Assembly (NCBI GenBank): GCA_002344825.1
Contig: DDUN01000006.1
Coordinates: 10,336 to 74,335, forward strand
Source of the DNA: Candidatus Multiplicimicrobium inquinatum
GTDB taxonomy: Bacteria; Omnitrophota; Omnitrophia; Omnitrophales; Aquincolibacteriaceae
DNA length: 64,000 nt
Direction of reading: 5' to 3'
Shown: positions 41,521 through 50,884 of the stretch, piece by piece
Numbering within the stretch: position 1 is the first letter of the stretch
How the letters are laid out: every line of letters starts with the position of its first letter
Notes under the pieces: model-generated
Databases searched by the model: none
Seen by the model: the letters and a program-made list of their open reading frames with translations, nothing else
Told to the model about the DNA's origin: nothing
Position numbers and translations under genes: made by a program

Positions 41521-42357
41521 TTAGAGGATTTCGGCTTCTTCGTCTTCGTTGATGGGAGAGCTTAATTGGCAGACTCTCTCTTGTCCGCGAATGATGCCGC
41601 GCTTTGAGTTTTCGATAAATTCTACGAAATGTTTTACTTCAGGCCCTGAGCATTCCTTCTTGATCATTTCCACGGCATTAGAAACGCTTAGCCCTGAGCG
41701 ATAAAGAAGTTTATAAGCTTTTTTGATTTCGGCGCGGGTTTCAGGTTTAAATCCTGCGCGGCGCATGCCCACGACATTGAGTCCTTGCGCGACTCCGGGT
41801 CTTCCGCCACACATGACATAAGGCGGAATATCCTTGTTGAAAGCAGAGAGCGCGGAAACCATCGCCAAAGTCCCGATGTGTGAAAACTGATGAAATCCAA
41901 CCATGCCCGAAATGAAAGCGCGGTCTTCGACTACGCAATGGCCCGTCAGCGAAGATTGATTCACCATGATTATGTTGCTGCCTACGATGCAGTTATGTGC
42001 GATATGGCAATAGGCCATGAAGTAGTTTTCATTGCCGATTACGGTTGCGGTGCCGGGTTCGGTGCCGCGGTGAATCGATGTGAATTCGCGGAAAGTATTT
42101 TTATTACCGATGCGCGTGAAGGTCGGCTTATTTTTAAATTTTAAATCCTGCGGCTCATGGCCGATGACGGCATGCATATGAAAAGTGTTCAGATCTCCGA
42201 TCTCTGTACCGTGGCAAATCGTAACGCCATGGAAGATTTTATTGCCTGATCCAATTTTGACACCGCTGGCAATCACGGCATTAGGACCAATCTCGTTATT
42301 GTCGCCGAGAACAACATTTTTTCCGATGCTTGCTGTGGGATGAATCTGATTTGGCAT
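41521..42357 (-). CDS. lpxA: UDP-N-acetylglucosamine acyltransferase LpxA
   Basis: 278 residues; adds the first 3-hydroxyacyl chain in lipid A synthesis. The N-terminal two-thirds is a left-handed beta-helix of hexapeptide repeats (IHPTASIGKNVVLGDN, then IGSGNKIFHGVTICHG). The catalytic His is in CHIAHNCIVGSN. The C-terminal helical part begins at RRAGFKPETRAEIKKAYK. Its presence shows the cell makes LPS. It is on the - strand. lpxC, fabZ and lpxB, often neighbours, are absent here. Confidence 0.95.
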   Translation of the reverse strand: MPNQIHPTASIGKNVVLGDNNEIGPNAVIASGVKIGSGNKIFHGVTICHGTEIGDLNTFHMHAVIGHEPQDLKFKNKPTFTRIGNKNTFREFTSIHRGTEPGTATVIGNENYFMAYCHIAHNCIVGSNIIMVNQSSLTGHCVVEDRAFISGMVGFHQFSHIGTLAMVSALSAFNKDIPPYVMCGGRPGVAQGLNVVGMRRAGFKPETRAEIKKAYKLLYRSGLSVSNAVEMIKKECSGPEVKHFVEFIENSKRGIIRGQERVCQLSSPINEDEEAEIL

Positions 42358-42660
42358 GGCGCAAATTATAGAGGGGAAGTTGTTTGCCGAGAAGCAGATT
42401 ATGGTTTTTTGCCATTAAAAGGGGGTTAAATGAGCTCTTTCATAGAGGTATTAATCTAAAAGCTTTTATCATTTATTAACTTATTCGATCAAAACCGATT
42501 TTAAGAGCACATAACTTGTTTTAAACAAAAGGGTTAAGTGTGAATAAATCGCTTTTCTCGTCTTGCAGGATGAAAATCCGTCTGTTACACTTCCGACATC
42601 TATTAAAAATGATTCACTTTCTACGGGAATTTTCTTTTCTTTTTTAAACAGGGGAAACAG
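42358..42660. other. 303-base divergent intergenic region
   Basis: Between lpxA (leftward) and the giant exported protein (rightward). It is AT-rich and must hold both promoters. A near-palindrome CTTGTTTTAAACAAAAG lies at about 42513-42530 and could be an operator. No small gene with a good ribosome-binding site was seen. Confidence 0.4.
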
Positions 42661-45600
42661 ATGAAGACAAAAATAAGCAGACTGCACAAGATCGCCGCAA
42701 CCGCAACCGCACTGTGCGTTGCATTTACTCAGATTGCCGTTGCCGCGCCTGCTTTTTCGGTTTCCGCGCGTGAAGTGTCATTGCCGGATACTTTACGTCT
42801 TGATCAAGCGATGCAGATCAGCGTTCCAAGCGCTGTCGCAACGGTTGATAAACTCATTCCGGGGAACGGGAAAACGATTTTTCATATTCAAACCGCGCAT
42901 GGTCAGTATCAGGCCGAAAAACAGATTGAATTTTTACTTGCTCATTTGGAAAAAAACTACGGTGTTGAAACCCTTTTGATGGAAGGTGCCTCTGAGGCGC
43001 TGAATCCTGAAATTATCAATTTTTTCCCTGAAGATCGTAAATCAACACTCGAAGTAGTTGATGCCTTTGTTCGTCATTCTGTTATTAGCGGTCCCGAGGT
43101 TTTTCTTTTAAACTCAGGTAAAACCCAAGGGCTTGGAATTGAAGATGAAGCTGTTTATGAGCAAAATTTGCAGGACTTTGTTTCTGTTGTTAACGCTCGT
43201 GATGCCGGCGGTCAATTTTTATCCAATTTAGAAATAGGAATTGAGCGTCTTGCGGCACTTTATCTTTCCAGTGATGCGCGTTCATTTCTTAAGCAAGTCG
43301 AAAGAAAAGAAACAGGGGATGTTCCGTTTGATATTTATTTGCAGCAGCTGAGATTAGCGGCTGAGAAATACGCCGGTATTAATCTGGCGGACGCGTCATG
43401 GCAGCTTTTGTGGCCGATGTTGACTCGTATTTTTACGATTGAAAAGCTGGAAAAGAAAATCGATGCGGCTGCTTTTAAAAAGCAAAAAGAAGATTTTTTA
43501 AAGGCGGTTAAGCCTTATACCTCAAAGGCGTTTGATGCCCATGACTCTCTTTACACGGAAGTCGAAAAACTTCTTAACCTCAAAGATCTAAGCGCAAGAT
43601 TGCCTGACCCTGAAACGTCGGCTCTGTTTGAAGCCCTCGTGCGCGCTTTGCCGGATAATTTTAATTATGGCCGCTTTTCTTCCGTTACCGCGTTTTGCGG
43701 ATTGCTGATGCTGAAAAGCCAGCTTCAAATTGAAACTTTGAGTGATGAAATTACCCGCATGGAAGATAAAATCGCGGACAGGCTAGCTGAAACTAAAAAC
43801 GCAAAAGCCTTAGTCTCTGTTTTGAAAGATTATCGTTTACTGAAGAAGCTTTTTGCCCTCGAGCTTTTGCCCGCTGATTTTGACAAGCTGACGGGGTTTG
43901 TTTCAGGCGAAACTCGCGGACTGACCCCTATGGCTTCAAATGATGTTCGTCCTTCCGCGCTTGTGAAGCAGGTTCAACAGCTTAATGGTAATTCCCGCGC
44001 CAAAGAAGTTGAGTTTAAAAATGTTGCCGAGCTCGACGCCCTCTATACACTGGCGGTTCGTTTTTACGAAGGCGCACGTTTGCGTGACACGAAAATGCTT
44101 GAACGTATTGAAGAGCATCTCGATGCAACCGGGGCGGACAAGGTTGCGGTTGTGACCGGCGGATTTCACTCCGGACCCTTTGCGGAATATTTTGAAAAGC
44201 GCGGATATAACTACGCTTTGATGACGCCTAAGCTAACTACGATCGACACACAGGGTCGCCAAAATTATTTGGATGTCATGCAGATGTGGGTGGACGCACC
44301 CAAGAATGCGGCTAGTTTTAATGCGGGAAGCATTTCAGGTTCAACCATTCAGCCCAAGCCTGCAACCCCCGGCATTTTGATGCGTCTTGCGTCAAGAGTA
44401 TTGAATTCGTTTTTGTTTGGTCGTTTTCGAGATGTGTATGTCCCTCGTTTTGCAAAAGCAGCCATGATTCCCGGCGTAGCCTTGATGTCTCCCGACGCCG
44501 TTGCGCAAACTCCCGCAACTCCTCCTGCGCCTGCACCGCTAGTCGTTCCCGCGAAAATCCCAGTAGAAGCGGTTCCTGCAGGTAGCCAGACAGTTGCACG
44601 GAATATTACAACCGCCTTAAGTGCGCGTACCCCGGATTTTATTGCTGAGACTGATACGCTGACGCCCTTGCAACGAAGAGACATCGAAAAACGGAAAGTA
44701 ATTGTTTCTGACAAGATGAAAGCACTTGAAAATATTGAATTAGTTAATTGGGGAGCTCGTTTATTTGTTTCCGTTGCTGATGTGGCTTTTAGGGATTCCG
44801 AGGATGTTGCTGTTCGAAAGAGGGCATTGGAGGTGCTGGTGGGGTTTTATCGTAAGTATGAAATGCCTGACCGAGGTGTTACAGATCAGATTGCTCCAAG
44901 AGTGATGTCAGAGCTTAAGTTTCGCAATCAGGCTGATGTTGCCACTTTGAAAGAACCGAGAATTGCTCTTATTGATGCGATTGTTGCGGTTACTCAGGAC
45001 GCAGGGGTTCGTCAGCGTGGGCAAAGAATTTTAGATGAAGGTGCTGCTGAAAAGAAAAAAATCGCAGCTGAAGCCGCTGTGTTGCGTGCGCAACAAATTG
45101 ATGCTCAGCTTGCGGTTATTGAGGATAGGCAAAAGCGTGGATATCAGAATTTATATGGTTTAATGGTTGAAGCAACTAAAGCATTAGACTTTCTAATTTC
45201 GGAAGGAATTTCAGATGCTGAAAAACAAAAGATTACACAATCTATTGCCGTGGGATTGAGTTCTCCTCAAAATTTTCCACTTAAGCCGAGGGACTCTGAT
45301 GGGGCTATGACTTCGCACAGAGGTACTTTGAGTTTAATGGCATGGACATTAGCAAAATTGCCTTCGCCAGAGGCCCTAGTCATTTTAGAGAAGTTAAAGG
45401 GAAAAACGGAAAATTTACAGCTTCAAGCAGATATCGAGCAAGTGATTCAAACTGTTAAGCGTGAACTTGCTCGCTCCGAAGCCCGTTCGACAAGCTCTGG
45501 GCAAGCGCGGCTTCAGATTGGAAAAGATTTTATTTTGAGTCAAGATACAAACGATGGCTGGACTGCGTCTCGCTATGATGCGGAGTTTGCACACCGCAGT

Positions 45601-48570
45601 TTGAATCAAGGTGACCACAATGTCACGGTAAGTTTAGTGACGCAAGGTAACTTAAGATTGGTGGAAGGCTCGTTTGAAGTATCTTTGATGAAGGGACAGG
45701 AAGGGGCAGACAGGAAATCAATTGCCAAGATTTATTGGGATCAAGAAACAGATAAGCTGAATGTCAGCGGCCAAGGATATCAGCTGCCTGATAACATTCG
45801 TCCGGCACTTTTCTTTAATGAAGAAGCAAACACCTTAGAAATTAGTTTTGGCAATAATTTACCCGAGGGACTTGAAAACGTAATTTTCAGAGGCTCTGAT
45901 GAGTCAGATGCCATCAAGGTTGCATTTGTTCGTTCCGAAGTACGAGAGTTTAAAACACTCAATTATGTTCAGCTTCGAGATAATGAAGTTCAATCGGGGA
46001 TTCGCTCAGTTTTGACCGCAGAGTATCACTCCATCCAATTTCAATTGAATGGTGTTAACGTTGAAAGCGCGATTGAGAGAACCTCATCGGGTAATTTCCA
46101 AAATCAAACTTCGTTGATTGCGGCGCGTGTAATTAAGATTTGGGAGGAAGTTTCAGGGAAACGGAATGACTTTGGCGGAACAATTTATGCCGCTGTTGAA
46201 GTTGCGAAAACGGGTGGCGCGGTTACCGTTTCTATTTTTACTCCTCGCTCCGAAGCACGTGTGGATCTTGGTAGCTTTCCTCATGAAATTTCCGTGAATA
46301 GTATTAATGCTTGGGCAAGTACTTGGGCAAAGGCATCCGGGCAAAGCGACGCTTGGATTGGTGATTTTGAGATGGTCGCAAAAAATGGGGTCGATTATCC
46401 TTCGTTTAGCGGTAAGGCGAGTGTCGGTAATTTTGCTCAAACTCTTTTTAAATCAGCTCAAGCGGCGGGTGTGATTGAAGCGGAAAAAACTTTTAATACG
46501 GAAAACCTTGTTCGGCTGGGAGCTATTTTAAGACAGAATTATGAGGCGATGAGCTACGACACATTCACTCCTTCTGATATTGAAGCGGTGCGCCCCCCGC
46601 AACCCCAGTCTACGGATGATTCTGCCCGCTCCGAACAGATCTTGGCGGCGGCAGATTACGTGCGCAATCATGTTAAGCCACAAGAATTGCAGGTAATTAT
46701 TGAAACAATACGCAAGCATGGCGAACGGGAGCTTGCTGGCTTGAAAATAAATGCCATCAATGATCCGTTGCTTGAGGCAGAGAAAGCTATCTTGGAACAA
46801 GCAGGGCTTTTATCGCAAGATCGTTTAGGGGGGGCTTGGAACAAGCGTTTGCAAGCCGGGCAATTTTTATTAGCGGTGGCTGAGGAATTGGCTCTCAAAC
46901 GTTCCGAAGCGAGGAGGGATTTTGCCCTTAAATATCAGATGGGGCAATCGACCGGGAGAGTGACCGTTTACGAAATAACCAATTTTCAATTAGGTGACCC
47001 CACGTACAATAGCCTAAAAGATATTTTAGCGATGGTAGATCCAAGTGCATCAGTTGAAGCCTATAACAAGGCGCAGCTTACAGTTAACGCGTTTACTGGA
47101 GCCGTCGCTTTGACGCTCGGTAATGCACGACTAACCGTGCACTATGTTTTTTCTGAAGATTTGTCATGGCTTAACCCAAGCACATGGGTTCAGGTTGTGC
47201 CCAAGGGCAATTTTCAGGCAGAACTGGTTATGACTTCTGCCGCTGCTGATCGCCATCTTGCTCCCAATGAATTAGTTTTGCGTCTCGTGACGGCTCGTTC
47301 CGAAGCGCGGGTATTCGAATATGTTCTTCCAGATTCTAAGGAGAATCTTTCTGTTGCTGACGCGATTAAATTAGCGTGGGGTCGTTTTGTGGAAAGTGAT
47401 GCGCCTGGCGCGGATGCAACGAGTTTTCAAATAGGGTTTCGTTTTGCAGGTTCGCCGGAAGTACTCGTGGTGACGGTTCCACGAGGTCAAGAAGCGGAAG
47501 CAATTGAATCCGTTGTTGCCAAGCAATGGGATGATGCCACTAAACGGGAAAAATTTAAATTGCCTGAACCGGTCAACGGTAAATTGCCATCGGCGAAAAC
47601 GCTCGAGAGCATTTCCATTACACCGGCACCGGCTATCCGCAGCGAAAGCCGTGCGCTAACGACTGAAGAAGAACAGGTGGTTCGAGACATTCTTAAGAGT
47701 TTTACGGAAGGAATTTTAACAATCGAACAGGCTGCGGTTGTCCTTCAGCTTAATAGTTTTACCGGCGAGCAAATTCGTCAAGTTGCCGCTGAAGTGTTGG
47801 GTTCTAATCTTAAAACCAGTGAAACAGCGGATGGTGGGGCTGACCTTGATCAGCTTTTGGGATTGGTGGACAAAGCTCAAATTGGTTTTGGAAGAGGCTT
47901 TGCCGCGTTAGATCGCGGACAATTAACCAGTACAAAAAAAGTTCGAATGAAGCCGGTTTTGATTACGGCGCTTGGATTTGTGCATCTTGTGAATAATAAT
48001 CGAAGCGCGGCATTGTCTCTGATTCAGCGGATTGTGTCCTCGGGAACCAAGATTGCTTTGGCGACCGAAGGAGCTGACAAAACAGAGCTTTTTGATCAGC
48101 TCGTTGATTTACTTGTTAACCGTGAATCTGGTTTTACAGGGAGTAAGGCAGATATGAAGGGCTTGCTCCTTCAGGCTCTTGACATGCGAGCTGATGCGGA
48201 TGAGTTGGCTCAGTTTGCAGATGAAAATGACGGAAAATTTTCAAAACTGGATTTGGGTATTAATAGTGGCTTATTAGCCAGCGTGAAAGGCGGTTATCCT
48301 TTTGAACTTAAAAACGGAGATAGTCCGTTAAACGGTAAGGATCTTTGGGCTGCTGCTGCTGTGGGTGCTTTGCTGCCGACTGCTATTGCTTCGTTAGGTG
48401 ATGGAGAAATTACTGAGGATGAAGCAGAAGCAGCCTTAATGACTTTCTTTAATGGCCCTCAAACCATGTTGGGATTGCGCAAAAATGCTAATGGCAGTTA
48501 TGGTTTTGGACCTCTTACAGAATTGCTTCAGGCGATTGTAATTGCCCAATATATCGAAATCATGGCGTAA
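42661..48570 (+). CDS. giant exported multidomain protein with RSEAR motifs
   Basis: 1969 residues; not a family I can name as a whole. Residues 1-30 are a signal peptide ending AVAAPA. Residues about 70-560 form a domain resembling TraB/ChaN or erythromycin-esterase-type proteins: FHIQTAHGQYQAEKQIEFLL, LLMEGASEALN, and near its end VAVVTGGFHSGPFAEYF followed by MTPKLT. A hydrophobic stretch with an AVAQ end (about residues 595-613) and a proline-rich linker follow. From residue 938 the protein is divided by RSEAR-like motifs at about 938, 1091, 1196, 1323, 1414, 1546 and 1660. The last section contains a DGEITEDEAE stretch like an EF-hand. It is probably a surface or periplasmic protein, single gene, with a terminator after it. 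Confidence 0.8.
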   Translation: MKTKISRLHKIAATATALCVAFTQIAVAAPAFSVSAREVSLPDTLRLDQAMQISVPSAVATVDKLIPGNGKTIFHIQTAHGQYQAEKQIEFLLAHLEKNYGVETLLMEGASEALNPEIINFFPEDRKSTLEVVDAFVRHSVISGPEVFLLNSGKTQGLGIEDEAVYEQNLQDFVSVVNARDAGGQFLSNLEIGIERLAALYLSSDARSFLKQVERKETGDVPFDIYLQQLRLAAEKYAGINLADASWQLLWPMLTRIFTIEKLEKKIDAAAFKKQKEDFLKAVKPYTSKAFDAHDSLYTEVEKLLNLKDLSARLPDPETSALFEALVRALPDNFNYGRFSSVTAFCGLLMLKSQLQIETLSDEITRMEDKIADRLAETKNAKALVSVLKDYRLLKKLFALELLPADFDKLTGFVSGETRGLTPMASNDVRPSALVKQVQQLNGNSRAKEVEFKNVAELDALYTLAVRFYEGARLRDTKMLERIEEHLDATGADKVAVVTGGFHSGPFAEYFEKRGYNYALMTPKLTTIDTQGRQNYLDVMQMWVDAPKNAASFNAGSISGSTIQPKPATPGILMRLASRVLNSFLFGRFRDVYVPRFAKAAMIPGVALMSPDAVAQTPATPPAPAPLVVPAKIPVEAVPAGSQTVARNITTALSARTPDFIAETDTLTPLQRRDIEKRKVIVSDKMKALENIELVNWGARLFVSVADVAFRDSEDVAVRKRALEVLVGFYRKYEMPDRGVTDQIAPRVMSELKFRNQADVATLKEPRIALIDAIVAVTQDAGVRQRGQRILDEGAAEKKKIAAEAAVLRAQQIDAQLAVIEDRQKRGYQNLYGLMVEATKALDFLISEGISDAEKQKITQSIAVGLSSPQNFPLKPRDSDGAMTSHRGTLSLMAWTLAKLPSPEALVILEKLKGKTENLQLQADIEQVIQTVKRELARSEARSTSSGQARLQIGKDFILSQDTNDGWTASRYDAEFAHRSLNQGDHNVTVSLVTQGNLRLVEGSFEVSLMKGQEGADRKSIAKIYWDQETDKLNVSGQGYQLPDNIRPALFFNEEANTLEISFGNNLPEGLENVIFRGSDESDAIKVAFVRSEVREFKTLNYVQLRDNEVQSGIRSVLTAEYHSIQFQLNGVNVESAIERTSSGNFQNQTSLIAARVIKIWEEVSGKRNDFGGTIYAAVEVAKTGGAVTVSIFTPRSEARVDLGSFPHEISVNSINAWASTWAKASGQSDAWIGDFEMVAKNGVDYPSFSGKASVGNFAQTLFKSAQAAGVIEAEKTFNTENLVRLGAILRQNYEAMSYDTFTPSDIEAVRPPQPQSTDDSARSEQILAAADYVRNHVKPQELQVIIETIRKHGERELAGLKINAINDPLLEAEKAILEQAGLLSQDRLGGAWNKRLQAGQFLLAVAEELALKRSEARRDFALKYQMGQSTGRVTVYEITNFQLGDPTYNSLKDILAMVDPSASVEAYNKAQLTVNAFTGAVALTLGNARLTVHYVFSEDLSWLNPSTWVQVVPKGNFQAELVMTSAAADRHLAPNELVLRLVTARSEARVFEYVLPDSKENLSVADAIKLAWGRFVESDAPGADATSFQIGFRFAGSPEVLVVTVPRGQEAEAIESVVAKQWDDATKREKFKLPEPVNGKLPSAKTLESISITPAPAIRSESRALTTEEEQVVRDILKSFTEGILTIEQAAVVLQLNSFTGEQIRQVAAEVLGSNLKTSETADGGADLDQLLGLVDKAQIGFGRGFAALDRGQLTSTKKVRMKPVLITALGFVHLVNNNRSAALSLIQRIVSSGTKIALATEGADKTELFDQLVDLLVNRESGFTGSKADMKGLLLQALDMRADADELAQFADENDGKFSKLDLGINSGLLASVKGGYPFELKNGDSPLNGKDLWAAAAVGALLPTAIASLGDGEITEDEAEAALMTFFNGPQTMLGLRKNANGSYGFGPLTELLQAIVIAQYIEIMA
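45472..47652 (+). repeat. seven RSEAR-like coding repeats
   Basis: Codons for R-S-E-[AVQS]-x occur at 45472, 45931, 46246, 46627, 46900, 47296 and 47638. The first six share CG(C/T)TCCGAA at DNA level. The seventh keeps R-S-E-S-R but encodes Ser with AGC. Spacing is 91-153 codons. Confidence 0.8.
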
Positions 48571-48613
48571 AAGTTACCTTTCGTTAGGCTGAGACAAGCC
48601 CCAAACAAGATGC

Positions 48614-48648
48614 CCGTCGGCGAAGCGATTTGCCGGCGGTTTTTCTTT
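48614..48648 (+). terminator. intrinsic terminator after the giant protein gene
   Basis: CCGTCGGC pairs with GCCGGCGG (one T-G pair) around a 10-base loop, followed by TTTTTCTTTTTTTT. Confidence 0.85.
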
Positions 48649-48731
48649 TTTTTTGATCATTCTTTCCTCAGGCTTTAATCCCTGCTAAAATACGCGGTCT
48701 TTCAAGCGCATAGTTGCAACACGAGGTTTTT

Positions 48732-49940
48732 GTGTTTAAAACGGCCGAAGAACAGCTCCAAATCATCGGGGATGGCTTAGTTGATTTAATTTCTCGTGAA
48801 GAGTTATTGAAGAAGCTTGAGTATTCGCGCTCCAAAAACAAGCCGTTGCGCGTTAAATACGGCGCTGATCCATCCGCGCCGGACCTTCATCTCGGACATA
48901 CAGTTCCGCTCCGCAAGTTACGTCAATTTCAGGAGTTGGGGCATTTGGTGGTATTTATTATCGGTGATTTTACCGCCCGGATTGGTGATCCGTCTCACAA
49001 ATCCGAGACGCGTCCTATGCTTTCCGAAGAGCAAATCAAAGAAAACGCGCTGACTTATCAGGAACAGGTTTTTAAAATTTTGGATAAATCCAAGACGGAA
49101 GTCCGTTATAACTCGGAATGGCTTGCGAAAATGAACGCGGGAGATTTTTTGACTTTAACTTCCAAATATACCGTGGCGCGCCTGCTTGAACGCGATGATT
49201 TTAAAAAACGGTATGAATCGGGCAAGCCGATTGCGCTGGTTGAATTTATGTACCCCATGCTTCAGGGGTGGGATTCGGTGATGATTAAGTCGGATATTGA
49301 AATTGGCGGAACCGATCAGACATTTAATCTTTTGGTCGGCCGTGAATTGCAAAACCGCGAGGGACAGCCGCAGCAGGTGGTGATGACTTTGCCGATTATT
49401 GAGGGAACCGATGGAGTACAAAAAATGTCCAAATCTTTGGGCAACCATATCGGCGTTAAAGATGCTCCGAAGGAAATGTTCGGAAAAATTATGTCCATTC
49501 CCGATAGTTTGATTGAACGTTATTACCGCTATTTGAGCGCGTTGCCTAAGCCGGATGTCGAAGCGGTGGCTGTTGAACTTAAATCGGGCGTGAATCCGCG
49601 CGATATCAAAGCCCGTTTGGGTGAGCGCATGGTGGAGCTTTTTCATTCAGCCGAAGCTGGTCGGCAGGCGCATACTGAGTTTAATGAGATTTTTAAGAAT
49701 AAGGGATTGCCCGATGAAATTGCGGAATTTGAAGTTGCCGCGGGAATGGATTTGATTTCTTTGCTTGTGCATTGTGCTTTGGCTCCTTCTAAATCTGAAG
49801 CAAAACGCGCTTTGGAAGCGGGTGCCGTGAAGATTGACCAGCAAAAGGCGAGCGACGCTAAATTGGTTTTAGACCTGTCCAGTCCCGTGATCCTTCAAAA
49901 CGGCAAGCGCAAATTCGCGCGTGTTAAGCTGGTTTCCTGA
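48732..49940 (+). CDS. tyrS: tyrosyl-tRNA synthetase
   Basis: 402 residues, class I synthetase. The HIGH-type motif is HLGH (about residue 52) and the KMSKS loop is KMSKSLGN (about residue 230). A C-terminal S4 RNA-binding domain is present (SKSEAKRALEAGAVKIDQ). The start chosen is GTG 48732, which has ACGAGG 5 bases upstream. A TTG 18 bases earlier would place that ribosome-binding site inside the gene. No T-box leader is visible. The ABC exporter gene starts two bases after the stop. Confidence 0.93.
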   Translation: MFKTAEEQLQIIGDGLVDLISREELLKKLEYSRSKNKPLRVKYGADPSAPDLHLGHTVPLRKLRQFQELGHLVVFIIGDFTARIGDPSHKSETRPMLSEEQIKENALTYQEQVFKILDKSKTEVRYNSEWLAKMNAGDFLTLTSKYTVARLLERDDFKKRYESGKPIALVEFMYPMLQGWDSVMIKSDIEIGGTDQTFNLLVGRELQNREGQPQQVVMTLPIIEGTDGVQKMSKSLGNHIGVKDAPKEMFGKIMSIPDSLIERYYRYLSALPKPDVEAVAVELKSGVNPRDIKARLGERMVELFHSAEAGRQAHTEFNEIFKNKGLPDEIAEFEVAAGMDLISLLVHCALAPSKSEAKRALEAGAVKIDQQKASDAKLVLDLSSPVILQNGKRKFARVKLVS

Positions 49941-49942
49941 TC

Positions 49943-50884
49943 ATGGCGCAAATTCTTCAGGTTGAAGATGTTTCAAAGAAATTTGCCTCGCGCTTAGCTG
50001 TCAACCAACTCACTCTTTCTATTTCTTCCGGAGAAATTGTCGGATTTTTAGGCCCGAATGGTGCGGGAAAAACAACCGCGATGCGGATGATATGCGGCTT
50101 TTTTCCGCCTTCTTCGGGGCGTATTCTGATTGATGGAGTGGATATTCAGCAGGAGCCGACAACCGCAAAAAAAATGATCGGCTACTTACCCGAAACGGTC
50201 AGTCTTTACGGTGATATGCGCGTGGTGGAGTATCTTAACTTTGTCGCGGCGGTGAAAGGAGTTGGTTTCTTGAGTCGCGCCAAAGCGGTTAAAGAAAAAA
50301 TTGAGCAGTGCGGATTAGGTGACGTCAGTAAACGGCTGATCGGACGTTTATCCAAGGGCTTTAAACAGCGCGTCGGATTAGCGCAGGCTTTGCTGGGAGA
50401 TCCGAAGTTACTTGTGCTGGATGAGCCAACTTCCGGATTAGATCCCAAACAAATTTCAGATATTCGCGCCTTGATTCACGGTTTAAAAAAAGATCGCGCG
50501 GTTCTTTTCTCGACGCACATTTTGCCCGAAGTGAGCATGCTTTGTAGCCGCGTGGTGATGCTGGATCAGGGACGAGTGCTGGCCAGCGGAACGGTTGAAG
50601 AGTTAGAAGCGCATTTGTCCGAAGATTTTCAAATTCAGGTGACCATTTTGGGCCGTTCCAAAACAACGGAAGCAGTGCATGTTTTGCAGGGGATAGAAGG
50701 TTTAAAAGACATTCATTTTGTAGTTGCAGAAAGTGAACAGGTTGTTTTGACCTGTCGTGCTCCCGCCCAATTGGAATTTCGTAATGTGATTACCGAAAGA
50801 TTATCAAAACAGGGTATTTCGGTGATTGAAATTAAACGTGAACAGTTAACCCTTGAAGAAATTTTCCTAAGACTTTTAAAATGA
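49943..50884 (+). CDS. ABC transporter ATPase (GldA-like)
   Basis: 313 residues: Walker A GPNGAGKTT, signature LSKGFKQRVGLAQALLG, Walker B LLVLDEPTSGLDP, switch His in STHILPE. About 70 C-terminal residues form the small accessory domain found in GldA/CcmA-like exporters. With the following permease, the GldG-like and the DUF4340-like proteins it makes the four-gene set known from gliding-motility-type ABC systems and, in non-gliding bacteria, from uncharacterised exporters. It overlaps the permease by four bases. Confidence 0.92.
   Translation: MAQILQVEDVSKKFASRLAVNQLTLSISSGEIVGFLGPNGAGKTTAMRMICGFFPPSSGRILIDGVDIQQEPTTAKKMIGYLPETVSLYGDMRVVEYLNFVAAVKGVGFLSRAKAVKEKIEQCGLGDVSKRLIGRLSKGFKQRVGLAQALLGDPKLLVLDEPTSGLDPKQISDIRALIHGLKKDRAVLFSTHILPEVSMLCSRVVMLDQGRVLASGTVEELEAHLSEDFQIQVTILGRSKTTEAVHVLQGIEGLKDIHFVVAESEQVVLTCRAPAQLEFRNVITERLSKQGISVIEIKREQLTLEEIFLRLLK

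Noticed and set aside
48571..48731. T-box riboswitch before tyrS
   Set aside because: The interval holds the terminator of the previous gene but no specifier-loop or antiterminator T-box sequence.
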